Positions 44,435-53,425 of a stretch of 64,000 bases of DNA are shown here, one piece after another. The notes below the pieces were generated by a model. It saw only the letters and a program-made list of their open reading frames with translations. It was not told the origin of the DNA and ran no database searches. The stretch's first letter is position 1. Every line of letters starts with the position of its first letter. A program made the position numbers and the translations under genes. The stretch lies in NCBI RefSeq assembly GCF_030151085.1, contig NZ_JASLER010000003.1, positions 1-64,000 on the forward strand, in the 5' to 3' direction. Source of the DNA: Bacteroides sp. (GTDB lineage: Bacteria; Bacteroidota; Bacteroidia; Bacteroidales; Bacteroidaceae).

Positions 44435-46693
44435 ATGGAAGAAAACTTAAGCCAGAAGGAGAAAGAGAAAGCCGAAGAAGAGATAATCGACCAGGCATTC
44501 CAGGAACTGTTGAACGACTATTTGGCAACTAAGCACCGCAAGCGCGTCGAAATAATAACCAAAGCATTCAACTTTGCCAATCAGGCACACAAAGGTATCA
44601 AACGCCGTTCGGGCGAACCCTATATCATGCACCCCATTGCAGTGGCTAAGATCGTCTGTAATGAGATAGGACTGGGATCAACATCTATTTGTTCCGCACT
44701 GCTGCACGATGTAGTAGAAGACACCGATTATACAGTAGAAGATATAGAAAATATCTTCGGACCGAAAATAGCCCAAATTGTAGATGGACTGACTAAAATC
44801 TCCGGCGGTATCTTCGGCGACCGTGCTTCGGCACAAGCAGAAAACTTCAAGAAGTTACTGCTCACCATGTCCGATGATATTCGTGTGATACTTATCAAAA
44901 TAGCCGACCGCCTGCATAATATGCGCACACTCGGCTCCATGATGCCTAACAAGCAGTTCAAGATTGCGGGTGAAACCCTTTATATATACGCTCCGTTAGC
45001 CAACCGTTTAGGTCTGTACAAGATAAAGACTGAATTGGAAAACCTGAGCTTCAAATACGAACATCCGGAAGAATACAAAGAAATAGAAGAGAAACTTGCC
45101 GCTACTGCAGTAGAGCGTGACAAAGTATTCAACAATTTCACCATTCCTATACGTGCCCAATTAGACAAGATGGGGTTGAAATACCGTATCCTTGCGCGGG
45201 TAAAATCCATCTATTCCATCTGGAATAAGATGCAAACCAAACATGTGCCTTTCGAGGAAATCTATGATTTGCTAGCTGCCCGTATCATCTTCGAGCCTCG
45301 CAATGAGGAGGAAGAATTGAACGATTGCTTTGACATTTACGTCTCCATCTCCAAGATATACAAGCCACACCCGGATCGTCTGCGCGACTGGGTAAGCCAT
45401 CCCAAAGCAAATGGTTACCAAGCGCTGCATGTTACCTTGATGGGTAATAACGGACAATGGATTGAAGTACAAATCCGCAGCGAGCGCATGAATGACGTTG
45501 CCGAACAAGGCTTTGCAGCACACTGGAAATACAAAGACGGTGGTGGTAGCGAAGACGAAGGCGAACTGGAAAAATGGCTACGCACCATCAAGGAAATTCT
45601 GGACGATCCACAGCCGGACGCCATCGACTTTCTAGATACAATCAAGCTCAATCTATTTGCTTCTGAAATATTTGTCTTCACCCCGAAAGGTGATCTCAAA
45701 ACAATGCCACAGAACTCTACTGCACTGGATTTTGCTTTTTCTCTGCATACCGATATAGGCAGCCATTGCATCGGTGCCAAAGTAAATCATAAATTGGTAC
45801 CTCTCAGCCATAAATTGCAGAGTGGTGACCAGGTAGAGATACTAACATCCAAATCACAACGGGTACAGCCGGAATGGGAAGTGTATGCCACCACTGCCCG
45901 TGCCCGTGCCAAGATTGCTACTATCCTGCGTAAAGAAGCGAAAGCTTACCAAAAAGAAGGTGAAGCGATTATAGCCGACTTCTTTAAGAACGAAGAGATT
46001 CGCATTGATGATGCAGCCTTAAACAAGCTGACAAAACTGCATAATTTCCACACGTTTGATGAACTTCTGGTAGCAGTAGGTAGCAAAAAGCTCGTCTTGA
46101 GCGATGCGGACAAGAATGTATTTAAAGAAAAGCAAGGTACCAACTGGAAGAAATACCTGACCTTCTCTTTCGGTAATAAAGATAACAAAGAAATCAAAGA
46201 ACAACCGGAAGAAAAAGTTCCGCAAGAGAAAATCAATACCAAACAAATCCTAAAACTAACCGAGGAAACCATTTCGAAGAATTATATCATGGCAGATTGT
46301 TGCCATCCTATCCCCGGAGATGATGTTTTGGGCTATATTGATGAACAGAACCGGGTAATCATTCATAAGCGTCAATGCCCTATCGCCTCCCGACTCAAGA
46401 GTAGTTACGGCAACCGTATCATTGCCACCGAATGGGATACCCACAAGGAACTTTCATTCCTCGTAACTATCTATATCAAAGGTATTGACTGCATGGGATT
46501 GCTGAATGAAGTGACACAAGTCATTTCCCGTCAACTGAATGTAAACATCCGGAAGTTGACCATCGAAACTACCGATGGCATTTTTGAAGGAAAGATTCAG
46601 CTTTATGTGCACGATGTTGATGATGTGCGAAGTATATGTGATAACTTAAAACAAATTCAAAACATCAAACAGGTAACGAGAATAGAGGATTGA
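44435..46693 (+). CDS. rel: RelA/SpoT-type (p)ppGpp synthetase/hydrolase
   Basis: 752 aa from the ATG at 44435, chosen because AAAGGAG lies 12 bases upstream; an in-frame ATG exists at 44387. Hydrolase HD domain: IMHPIAVAKIVCNE, LLHDVVEDTDYTVED and IKIADRLHNMRTLG (about 60-175). Synthetase domain: LARVKSIYSIWNKMQ, YDLLAARIIFEP and HPKANGYQALHVTLMG (about 250-380). TGS (IFVFTPKGDLKTMPQNSTAL) and a C-terminal ACT domain complete it. It makes and degrades the stringent-response alarmone. Both catalytic domains appear intact. Confidence 0.95.
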   Translation: MEENLSQKEKEKAEEEIIDQAFQELLNDYLATKHRKRVEIITKAFNFANQAHKGIKRRSGEPYIMHPIAVAKIVCNEIGLGSTSICSALLHDVVEDTDYTVEDIENIFGPKIAQIVDGLTKISGGIFGDRASAQAENFKKLLLTMSDDIRVILIKIADRLHNMRTLGSMMPNKQFKIAGETLYIYAPLANRLGLYKIKTELENLSFKYEHPEEYKEIEEKLAATAVERDKVFNNFTIPIRAQLDKMGLKYRILARVKSIYSIWNKMQTKHVPFEEIYDLLAARIIFEPRNEEEELNDCFDIYVSISKIYKPHPDRLRDWVSHPKANGYQALHVTLMGNNGQWIEVQIRSERMNDVAEQGFAAHWKYKDGGGSEDEGELEKWLRTIKEILDDPQPDAIDFLDTIKLNLFASEIFVFTPKGDLKTMPQNSTALDFAFSLHTDIGSHCIGAKVNHKLVPLSHKLQSGDQVEILTSKSQRVQPEWEVYATTARARAKIATILRKEAKAYQKEGEAIIADFFKNEEIRIDDAALNKLTKLHNFHTFDELLVAVGSKKLVLSDADKNVFKEKQGTNWKKYLTFSFGNKDNKEIKEQPEEKVPQEKINTKQILKLTEETISKNYIMADCCHPIPGDDVLGYIDEQNRVIIHKRQCPIASRLKSSYGNRIIATEWDTHKELSFLVTIYIKGIDCMGLLNEVTQVISRQLNVNIRKLTIETTDGIFEGKIQLYVHDVDDVRSICDNLKQIQNIKQVTRIED

Positions 46694-46735
46694 AACTATC
46701 TTCCGAGCAAAAGTTTTATTAGTTCAACGCCTACA

Positions 46736-46777
46736 TTATTGATATAAAATGCCTACTTTTGCACATTATATCAATAA
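46736..46777 (+). promoter_or_regulatory. Promoter of the aryl-polyene cluster inside a 12-bp inverted repeat
   Basis: The -7 box TACTTTTG (46754-46761) lies between perfect 12-bp inverted arms TTATTGATATAA (46736-46747) and TTATATCAATAA (46766-46777). A repressor or regulator bound to both arms would cover the promoter and start site. The predicted start of RNA is near 46768, downstream of the in-frame ATG at 46749, so translation should begin at 46785. Confidence 0.6.
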
Positions 46778-46784
46778 GTATACT

Positions 46785-48326
46785 ATGATAGTCGGTAAAT
46801 ATATTAATTTAGAAATACTCCGGAAGTTGCTATTTGATGATGAAGAAGTTATTATTTCCGATGATTGCATTCAAGAAGTTGAAAAGAGTTTTCTCTTCTT
46901 AAAGAGATTCTCAAGTGATAAAATAATTTACGGAATTAATACAGGTTTCGGTCCTATGGCTCAATATAGAATCGAAGACAAATCATTAACTGAACTACAA
47001 TATAATATCATCAGAAGCCATTCTACCGGAGCGGGTAAACCCTTACCCCCACTTTATGTAAAGGCTGCAATGATTGCCAGGCTATGCACTTTTCTTCAAG
47101 GAAAGTCGGGTGTACATACTGAATTGGTAGAATTACTTGTAAAGTTTATCAACTTAAACATTTGCCCCTATGTACCCGAACATGGCAGCGTAGGTGCAAG
47201 TGGGGATTTAGTACAACTTGCCCATATTGCACTGACACTGATCGGAGAAGGAGAAGTATTCTATCAAAACCACTTACAACCTACCGCCCAGGTATTTGAG
47301 AAAAATCAGCTTAAACCTTTCTCCATACATATACGCGAAGGACTTTCCGTTACCAATGGCACTTCTGTTATGACAGGCATAGGTGTAGTTAATCTGATAC
47401 ATGCTTACCAACTACTTAATTGGTCGGTTTGTGCATCGGTTATGATGAATGAAATCGCAGGATCGTACGATGATTTCATTTCCCGACCTCTAAATGACGC
47501 CAAACATCACAAAGGACAGCAAAAAATAGCTGAGGTCATGAGAGATTGGATGCAAAACAGCCATTGTACCCGTAAACGAGAAAATGAGTTATACAGCCAA
47601 AAGCACAAAGAAAAGATATTTGAACATAAAGTGCAGCCTTATTATTCCCTAAGATGCACCCCTCAGATATTAGGCCCTATTCTTGACACCTTATCCAACA
47701 CGGAAGAAGTGCTCATCAATGAGATTAATTCGGCTTGCGATAATCCTATTGTAGATCCGGAAACGCAAAATGTATACCACGGCGGAAATTTCCACGGAGA
47801 TTATGTTTCTTTTGAAATGGACAAATTAAAAATTGCCATTACGAAACTAACCATGCTCTGCGAACGTCAGCTGAACTATCTGTTCCATGACCGCATCAAC
47901 GGAATACTTCCTCCTTTTGTCAATCTGGGAGTACTAGGATTAAATTATGGATTGCAAGCTTCACAATTTACGGCTACATCGACAACTGCCGAATGTCAGA
48001 CACTTTCCAATCCAATGTATGTGCATAGCATTCCAAATAACAATGACAATCAAGACATTGTAAGTATGGGAACAAATTCGGCTTTAATTGCTAAAACAGT
48101 CGTCGAAAACTCATATCAGGTCATGAGTATTTTATTCATGGGGATTGTACAAGCCGTAGATTATTTGAAAATACAGGAGCAGTTAAGTACAGAATCGCAC
48201 TGTGTATACAATGAGATACGGGCTTTCTTTCCCGTATTCACCAAAGATACCCCAAAGTACAAAGAAATTGAGGCTATGAATAAATACCTCAAAACTAAAA
48301 AGTTCGATCTACACTTTGAGGAATAA
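46785..48326 (+). CDS. Aromatic amino acid ammonia-lyase, tyrosine (TAL) type
   Basis: 513 aa from 46785. The MIO cofactor tripeptide A-S-G occurs in EHGSVGASGDLVQL (138-140), with the family motifs IYGINTGFGPMAQYRI (48-63), LQYNIIRSHSTG (71-82), IREGLSVTNGTSVMTGIGVV, VYHGGNFHGDYVSFEMDKLK and YVHSIPNNNDNQDIVSMG. From memory these match the tyrosine ammonia-lyase of Flavobacterium johnsoniae (about 506 aa) far better than histidine ammonia-lyase of histidine degradation. It would release ammonia from tyrosine to give 4-hydroxycinnamate, the aryl starter of flexirubins and related aryl polyenes. It leads the 13-gene cluster. Substrate is inferred from motif similarity and context. Confidence 0.9.
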   Translation: MIVGKYINLEILRKLLFDDEEVIISDDCIQEVEKSFLFLKRFSSDKIIYGINTGFGPMAQYRIEDKSLTELQYNIIRSHSTGAGKPLPPLYVKAAMIARLCTFLQGKSGVHTELVELLVKFINLNICPYVPEHGSVGASGDLVQLAHIALTLIGEGEVFYQNHLQPTAQVFEKNQLKPFSIHIREGLSVTNGTSVMTGIGVVNLIHAYQLLNWSVCASVMMNEIAGSYDDFISRPLNDAKHHKGQQKIAEVMRDWMQNSHCTRKRENELYSQKHKEKIFEHKVQPYYSLRCTPQILGPILDTLSNTEEVLINEINSACDNPIVDPETQNVYHGGNFHGDYVSFEMDKLKIAITKLTMLCERQLNYLFHDRINGILPPFVNLGVLGLNYGLQASQFTATSTTAECQTLSNPMYVHSIPNNNDNQDIVSMGTNSALIAKTVVENSYQVMSILFMGIVQAVDYLKIQEQLSTESHCVYNEIRAFFPVFTKDTPKYKEIEAMNKYLKTKKFDLHFEE

Positions 48327-48350
48327 ATGATAAAATGTAACAAACAATAA

Positions 48351-49079
48351 ATGAAGTACGCATTAGTAACAGGCGGAAGCCGGGGCATTGGTCGTACTGT
48401 CAGCATCAAGTTGGCAGATATGGGGTATGCAGTGCTGATAAATTATCAAAGTAACGATAAAGAAGCTGCAAAGACCTTACAGATGATCCATGAAAAGGGT
48501 GGAGAAGGAGAATTATTGAAGTTCGATGTCACCGACTCAGCGGCTGTGTCCAAAGCATTGGGTAACTGGGGTCAACAGCACCCTGACGAATATATAGAGA
48601 TTCTGATTAATAATGCAGGTATTCGTAAAGATAATCTTATGCTATGGATGACCGAAGAAGAATGGAACGGAGTGCTGAACACCGGCCTGAACGGCTTTTT
48701 CTACGTAACCCAGGCATTACTTAAAAACATGTTGGTAAAACGATTCGGACGTATCATCAACATCGTTTCATTATCCGGAATCAAAGGCATGCCCGGACAA
48801 ACCAATTACTCTGCTGCCAAAGGAGGCATTATCGCTGCAACCAAAGCTTTAGCTCAGGAAGTAGCCAAGAAACATGTAACCGTTAATGCTGTAGCGCCAG
48901 GATTTATCCGCACAGAGATGACCGAAGATATCAATGAAAATGAATGGAAGAAACACATCCCCGCCGGACGTTTCGGTGAACCGGAAGAGGTTGCCGATTT
49001 AGTAGGCTTCCTGGTTTCTCCCAATTCCTCTTATATCACAGGAGAAGTTATTTCAATTAATGGAGGATTATATACATGA
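48351..49079 (+). CDS. fabG: 3-oxoacyl-ACP reductase (FabG-like)
   Basis: 242 aa SDR. NAD(P)-binding TGGSRGIG at residues 7-14, NNAG near 89, the catalytic Ser in IINIVSLSG and YSAAKGG (Tyr-Lys) at about 151-157, then VNAVAPGFIRTEMTED. Reduces the 3-oxoacyl-ACP made by the cluster's ketosynthases during polyene extension. Its stop codon overlaps the next ketosynthase's start (ATGA at 49076). Confidence 0.92.
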   Translation: MKYALVTGGSRGIGRTVSIKLADMGYAVLINYQSNDKEAAKTLQMIHEKGGEGELLKFDVTDSAAVSKALGNWGQQHPDEYIEILINNAGIRKDNLMLWMTEEEWNGVLNTGLNGFFYVTQALLKNMLVKRFGRIINIVSLSGIKGMPGQTNYSAAKGGIIAATKALAQEVAKKHVTVNAVAPGFIRTEMTEDINENEWKKHIPAGRFGEPEEVADLVGFLVSPNSSYITGEVISINGGLYT

Positions 49080-50299
49080 GAAGAGTTGTGATTACAGGAA
49101 TGGGGATTTACTCGTGTATCGGAAAAAATCTGGAAGAAGTAAAAGACTCCTTATATAACGGGACATCGGGAATTGGCATCGACCCGGAACGAAAAGAGTT
49201 GGGATACCTCTCTGCTTTAACCGGATTGCTGGAACGTCCCGACCTCAAAAAGCTATTAGACAGACGGAAACGTCATTGTTTGCCAGAACAGGGAGAGTAT
49301 GCCTACATGGCAACTGTAGAAGCCTTTAGAAATGCCGGCATTGACGATGCCTTCCTTGAAGCCAACGAAGTAGGTGTACTTTACGGAAATGATAGCAGTA
49401 CTGCACCGGTTATAAATGCCATAGACATCATTCGTGAAAAGAAAAATACAGTTTTGGTAGGTTCGGGTTCTATTTTTCAATCTATGAACTCGACTGTCTC
49501 CATGAACTTATCAGTCATATTCAAGCTCAGGGGAGTGAATTTTACGATCTCCGGTGCCTGCGCAAGTGGTTCTCACGCCATTGGCATGGGATATCTGCTT
49601 ATCAAATCAGGACTGCAAGATTGCATTCTATGTGGGGGTGCACAGGAAGTTAATCCTTTTTCTGTTGGCAGCTTTGACGGATTAAGCGCTTTCTCCACCC
49701 GGGAAAATGATCCTCATAAAGCATCCAGACCTTTCGACAAAAACAGGGATGGACTTGTGCCTAGCGGAGGCGGTGCCAGCTTAGTGCTGGAAAGCTACGA
49801 ATCGGCAGTGAAAAGAGGTGCTCCCATACTGGCAGAGGTAATAGGTTATGGCTTTTCATCCAATGGCGACCATATCTCCGTTCCCAATATAGATGGTCCG
49901 AAGCGTTCATTGCAGATGGCTATCCGGGATGCAGAAATCCCATTGGAGAAAATTGGCTACATCAATGCACATGCTACCTCTACACCTATTGGCGACCTGA
50001 ATGAAGCAAAAGCCATTGCTGAAGTATTCGAGGGACATCGCCCGTATGTAACTTCCACCAAATCCATGACCGGACACGAAATGTGGATGGCGGGAGCCAG
50101 CGAAGTTATCTATTCCACCCTGATGATGCAGAATGGATTCATTGCCCCCAACCTGAACTTTGAAGAACCGGACGAAGCATCTTGTTTGCTCAATATTCCC
50201 GCTCAGCGAGTAAATACGGAGTTTGATACGTTCTTATCCAATTCATTTGGATTCGGTGGTACAAATTCCACCCTAATTATTAAAAAAGTAAAGAAATAA
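49076..50299 (+). CDS. Beta-ketoacyl-ACP synthase (FabF-type), first of the cluster
   Basis: 407 aa, the FabF length. Catalytic triad intact: Cys in FTISGACASGSHAI (about 162), His in YINAHATSTPIGDLNE (about 303) and His in KSMTGHEMWMAGAS (about 338), with KS C-terminal NSFGFGGTNSTLI. It condenses malonyl-ACP with the growing polyene chain. Translationally coupled to fabG at its start and 7 bp from the first ACP gene. Confidence 0.92.
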   Translation: MRRVVITGMGIYSCIGKNLEEVKDSLYNGTSGIGIDPERKELGYLSALTGLLERPDLKKLLDRRKRHCLPEQGEYAYMATVEAFRNAGIDDAFLEANEVGVLYGNDSSTAPVINAIDIIREKKNTVLVGSGSIFQSMNSTVSMNLSVIFKLRGVNFTISGACASGSHAIGMGYLLIKSGLQDCILCGGAQEVNPFSVGSFDGLSAFSTRENDPHKASRPFDKNRDGLVPSGGGASLVLESYESAVKRGAPILAEVIGYGFSSNGDHISVPNIDGPKRSLQMAIRDAEIPLEKIGYINAHATSTPIGDLNEAKAIAEVFEGHRPYVTSTKSMTGHEMWMAGASEVIYSTLMMQNGFIAPNLNFEEPDEASCLLNIPAQRVNTEFDTFLSNSFGFGGTNSTLIIKKVKK

Positions 50300-50306
50300 A
50301 ATAAGT

Positions 50307-50564
50307 ATGACCAACGAAGAAATCATTGAAAAGATAAGAGAAACCTTATCCGAAGAATTTGAAGTAGATATTGATCTTATCCAGTCTGATGCTCCGCTCA
50401 TGCAAACACTTGAGTTAGATAGTCTGGACCTGGTTGATATGGTAGTGCTAATTGAAAAGAACTTCGGATTTAATGTGACCGGACAAGACTTTGTAGGAAT
50501 CAAAACATTCCAGGACTTTTATAACCTCGTCATCACCCGTATGGCAGAAAATAAAAACGAATAA
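50307..50564 (+). CDS. Acyl carrier protein, first of the cluster
   Basis: 85 aa, acidic. The phosphopantetheine attachment Ser lies in ELDSLDLVDMV (DSL, about 39). Lies between the ketosynthase and the acyltransferase, so it is probably the chain carrier for polyene extension. A second ACP exists at 55118. Confidence 0.9.
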   Translation: MTNEEIIEKIRETLSEEFEVDIDLIQSDAPLMQTLELDSLDLVDMVVLIEKNFGFNVTGQDFVGIKTFQDFYNLVITRMAENKNE

Positions 50565-50569
50565 AGGAG

Positions 50570-51454
50570 ATGTGGAAAGGTAAAACCCGTGGTGGTGTTT
50601 CCGGATATCTGTTTTTCATCTACATGATCAGGTATCTCGGCATTAAGGCCGCTTATGGTTTTCTGGCTCTGGTCGTACTTTATTTCATACCATTCGCACC
50701 GAAAGCGACAAAGAGTATCTGGTACTACGCACGTTGTATCTTAAAACGAAATCACTTACATTCGGCAGGTTTGCTTCTGAACAATTATTATCGCTTAGGG
50801 CAGATACTCATTGACAAAGTAGCCATCAGTAATGGAATGATAAACAAATATCATTTCAAATTCAATCATTATCAAGAATTTCTGAATGTATTGGACGGTG
50901 ATCAAGGAGTCATCATGATTGGCGCCCACATTGGAAACTGGGAAATAGGTACTCCCTTCTTCAACGATTACAGCAAGAAGATGAATGTAGTAATGTATGA
51001 TGCCGAACATCAAAAGATCAAAGAAGTACTGCAAAAGAACGGGCAGCAGCAACCTTATAAAATAATACCAGTTAATGAAGACAACCTGGCTCATATATTC
51101 AAAATTACGGAAGCACTGAATAATAAAGAATATGTTTGCTTCCAGGGAGATCGTTATTTAAATGCCGATAAGTTGCTGACTTGTACATTCATGGGGGAAG
51201 AGGCTGCTTTTCCAATCGGTCCATTCCTTTTGGCATCGCGGATGAAAGTCCCGGTTGTGTTCTATTTTGCCATGAGAGAAGCCAAGCAGACTTATCATTT
51301 CCACTTCATACAAGCAGAAAAAGTCTCCGGTTCAAAAGAAAAAAGAGCTGAGCAATTACTGTTAGAACAATACGTCAACGCTCTTGAAACTATAATCAAG
51401 CAATATCCCGAACAATGGTTTAATTATTATCCTTTTTGGAAGTTGCCTGAATAA
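50570..51454 (+). CDS. Lysophospholipid acyltransferase-like protein (LABLAT/HtrB type)
   Basis: 294 aa. One N-terminal membrane segment (AAYGFLALVVLYFIPFA, about 26-42) and the acyltransferase catalytic box GAHIGNWEIG (His-x4-Glu, about 124-133). QGDRYLNADKLLTCTFMGEE resembles the substrate pocket of HtrB/LpxL lipid A acyltransferases. In aryl-polyene clusters such enzymes attach the finished polyene to a glycerol or lipid anchor. Substrate here is inferred. Confidence 0.85.
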   Translation: MWKGKTRGGVSGYLFFIYMIRYLGIKAAYGFLALVVLYFIPFAPKATKSIWYYARCILKRNHLHSAGLLLNNYYRLGQILIDKVAISNGMINKYHFKFNHYQEFLNVLDGDQGVIMIGAHIGNWEIGTPFFNDYSKKMNVVMYDAEHQKIKEVLQKNGQQQPYKIIPVNEDNLAHIFKITEALNNKEYVCFQGDRYLNADKLLTCTFMGEEAAFPIGPFLLASRMKVPVVFYFAMREAKQTYHFHFIQAEKVSGSKEKRAEQLLLEQYVNALETIIKQYPEQWFNYYPFWKLPE

Positions 51455-51468
51455 AATGAAAAAACAAA

Positions 51469-52554
51469 ATGAAACGAACTTCTTCATTACAAAAAAGATA
51501 CACCAAAGAACGGTTCTCCGCAGTAGAGGCACAACGACTGGCGCAAGAAATAGCCTTCGGCCCTGTTGTGTTTCAGGTATCACGCCTGATGCTGAAATTC
51601 GGTATCTTCCGTCTGCTTTCTGATAATAGGGAAGGCATGCCATTGGAACAAATCAGCCAATCTACCGGATTATCACGCTACGCGGCACAAGTTCTGCTAG
51701 AAGCATCACTTACAATCGGCACGGTATTGATAGAAGATAACAAATATCTGCTAGCCAAAGCCGGATGGTTTCTGTTGAATGATGAAATGGCAAAAGTTAA
51801 CATGGACTTTAACCAAGATGTGAACTATAAAGGTTTGTTTCATTTAGAAGAAGCATTGATTAATGAACGCCCGGAAGGTTTAAAAGAGTTTGGAGAATGG
51901 CCTACCATCTACGAAGGGTTATCCAGCTTACCCGAACAAGTACAAAAAAGCTGGTTTGGCTTTGACCACTTCTACTCAGATAATTCATTCGACCAAGCTC
52001 TTGAATTTGTTTTCAAGGATTCTCCCCTAACCTTACTGGATGTAGGAGGAAATACCGGAAGATGGGCTACCAGATGCGTACAGTATAATAAAGAAGTAGA
52101 AGTCACCATCATGGACTTGCCACAACAGCTGGAAATGATGAAACAAAAGACAAAAAACACTTCTGGATATGAACGTATTCATGGACATGGAGTAAATCTG
52201 CTCGACAAGCATGTACCTTTTCCTGAAGGATTCGATGCCATCTGGATGAGTCAGTTTCTGGATTGTTTTTCCGAAGACGAAGTAACCAGTATTTTGTCGC
52301 GTGCCGCACAATCAATGGGAACAGGTAGCAGACTCTATATAATGGAGACATTTTGGGACAGACAAAAGTTTGAAACGGCTGCATACTGCCTGACACAAAT
52401 CAGTATCTATTTCACAGCAATGGCCAACGGAAATAGCAAAATGTACCATTCCGATGATATGGCACGCTGTATCCATGCATCCGGACTGGAAATAGAAGAG
52501 ATATATGATAATCTGGGATTGGGACATAGCATCGTTAAATGTAAACTGAAATGA
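51469..52554 (+). CDS. SAM-dependent methyltransferase (COMT-like class)
   Basis: 361 aa. An N-terminal winged-helix dimerisation region (about 30-110, QISQSTGLSRYAAQVLLEAS) precedes a class I SAM fold: motif I LTLLDVGGNTGRW (about 184-196), acidic VTIMDLPQQLEMM (about 208-220) and MSQFLDCFSEDE (about 255-266). Flexirubins and aryl polyenes often carry an O- or C-methylated aryl head, so methylation of the aryl ring is the likely job. Its stop overlaps the dehydratase start (ATGA at 52551). Confidence 0.87.
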   Translation: MKRTSSLQKRYTKERFSAVEAQRLAQEIAFGPVVFQVSRLMLKFGIFRLLSDNREGMPLEQISQSTGLSRYAAQVLLEASLTIGTVLIEDNKYLLAKAGWFLLNDEMAKVNMDFNQDVNYKGLFHLEEALINERPEGLKEFGEWPTIYEGLSSLPEQVQKSWFGFDHFYSDNSFDQALEFVFKDSPLTLLDVGGNTGRWATRCVQYNKEVEVTIMDLPQQLEMMKQKTKNTSGYERIHGHGVNLLDKHVPFPEGFDAIWMSQFLDCFSEDEVTSILSRAAQSMGTGSRLYIMETFWDRQKFETAAYCLTQISIYFTAMANGNSKMYHSDDMARCIHASGLEIEEIYDNLGLGHSIVKCKLK

Positions 52555-52985
52555 AATCACTCCCTATCATACAAGGTGAAGGCATCTTGAACCTGATACC
52601 GCAACGTCCGCCAATCGTTATGGTAGATACATTCTACGGCATTGAAAACGATTATTCCTATTCAGGTTTGACAATTACTCCTGACAATATATTCTGTCAA
52701 GAAGGTAAGTTACAAGAAGCCGGCATCATCGAACATATTGCCCAATCAGCGGCTGCCCGGATCGGATATATCTACTTACAAAAAGACGAACCGATACCAT
52801 TAGGCTTTATCGGTTCCGTAGATAAGCTGGCAATTCATAATTTACCGGAAATCGGACAAATATTATCTACCGAAATCACAATTATCCAGGAAGTATTCGA
52901 TATAACACTAGTGAGTGCCTGTGTAAGCACTTCTGATAAAGTTATTGCAGAATGCCGGATGAAAATATTCTTAGAAAAGAAATGA
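52551..52985 (+). CDS. 3-hydroxyacyl-ACP dehydratase, hotdog fold
   Basis: 144 aa, a single hotdog domain of FabZ/ApeP kind. LNLIPQRPPIVMVDTFYGIE fits the HPPF region of FabZ, here with Gln-Arg-Pro in place of His. AGIIEHIAQSAAARIGYIYL carries the central helix with Glu-His. It would remove water from 3-hydroxyacyl-ACP and leave the double bonds in place, since the cluster has no enoyl reductase; this agrees with a conjugated polyene product. ATGA overlap to the next gene. Confidence 0.85.
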   Translation: MKSLPIIQGEGILNLIPQRPPIVMVDTFYGIENDYSYSGLTITPDNIFCQEGKLQEAGIIEHIAQSAAARIGYIYLQKDEPIPLGFIGSVDKLAIHNLPEIGQILSTEITIIQEVFDITLVSACVSTSDKVIAECRMKIFLEKK

Positions 52986-53425
52986 AACAAAAAACGAACC
53001 TACATACAGCAGCACTCATTGATCGTACCACCACCAAGGTACGTTTCAGCGAAGTGGATTCCATGCAAATCGTATGGCATGGTGAGTACGTCCGCTATTT
53101 TGAGGATGGAAGAGAATCTTTCGGAAAACGCTATGGATTAGGATACATGGATATATACGAGCAAGGATATATGGTACCCATCGTTGACTTAACCTGCCAA
53201 TTTAAACAGCCTCTTTCGGTAGGTGAAGAAGTGATTATCGAGACCCGATATATCTCCTGTGAAGCCGCTAAAATAAAATTCGAATATGTGCTTTACAGAG
53301 CTACAAACCAAAATATTGTAGCTACCGGAAGCACCACTCAGGTCTTTCTGAACCTAAACAGAGAACTGGAATTAGTAACACCTACTTTTTATCAGGAATG
53401 GAAAAAGAGATGGAACATCCGATAA
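52982..53425 (+). CDS. Acyl-CoA/ACP thioesterase (4HBT hotdog family)
   Basis: 147 aa from the ATG at 52982, which overlaps the dehydratase stop (ATGA). A start at 52952 would lie inside the previous gene. The 4-hydroxybenzoyl-CoA thioesterase pattern is clear: VRFSEVDSMQIVWHGEYVRY (about 20-39, Asp replaced by Ser/Met neighbours) and FGKRYGLGYMDIYEQGYMVP. Likely releases or proofreads acyl chains on the ACPs. It ends inside the start of the following ketosynthase gene. Confidence 0.88.
   Translation: MKQKTNLHTAALIDRTTTKVRFSEVDSMQIVWHGEYVRYFEDGRESFGKRYGLGYMDIYEQGYMVPIVDLTCQFKQPLSVGEEVIIETRYISCEAAKIKFEYVLYRATNQNIVATGSTTQVFLNLNRELELVTPTFYQEWKKRWNIR

Noticed and set aside
46785..48326. Histidine ammonia-lyase of histidine degradation (HutH)
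   Set aside because: No hut genes adjoin; context is polyene biosynthesis, and remembered motifs match the flavobacterial tyrosine ammonia-lyase.
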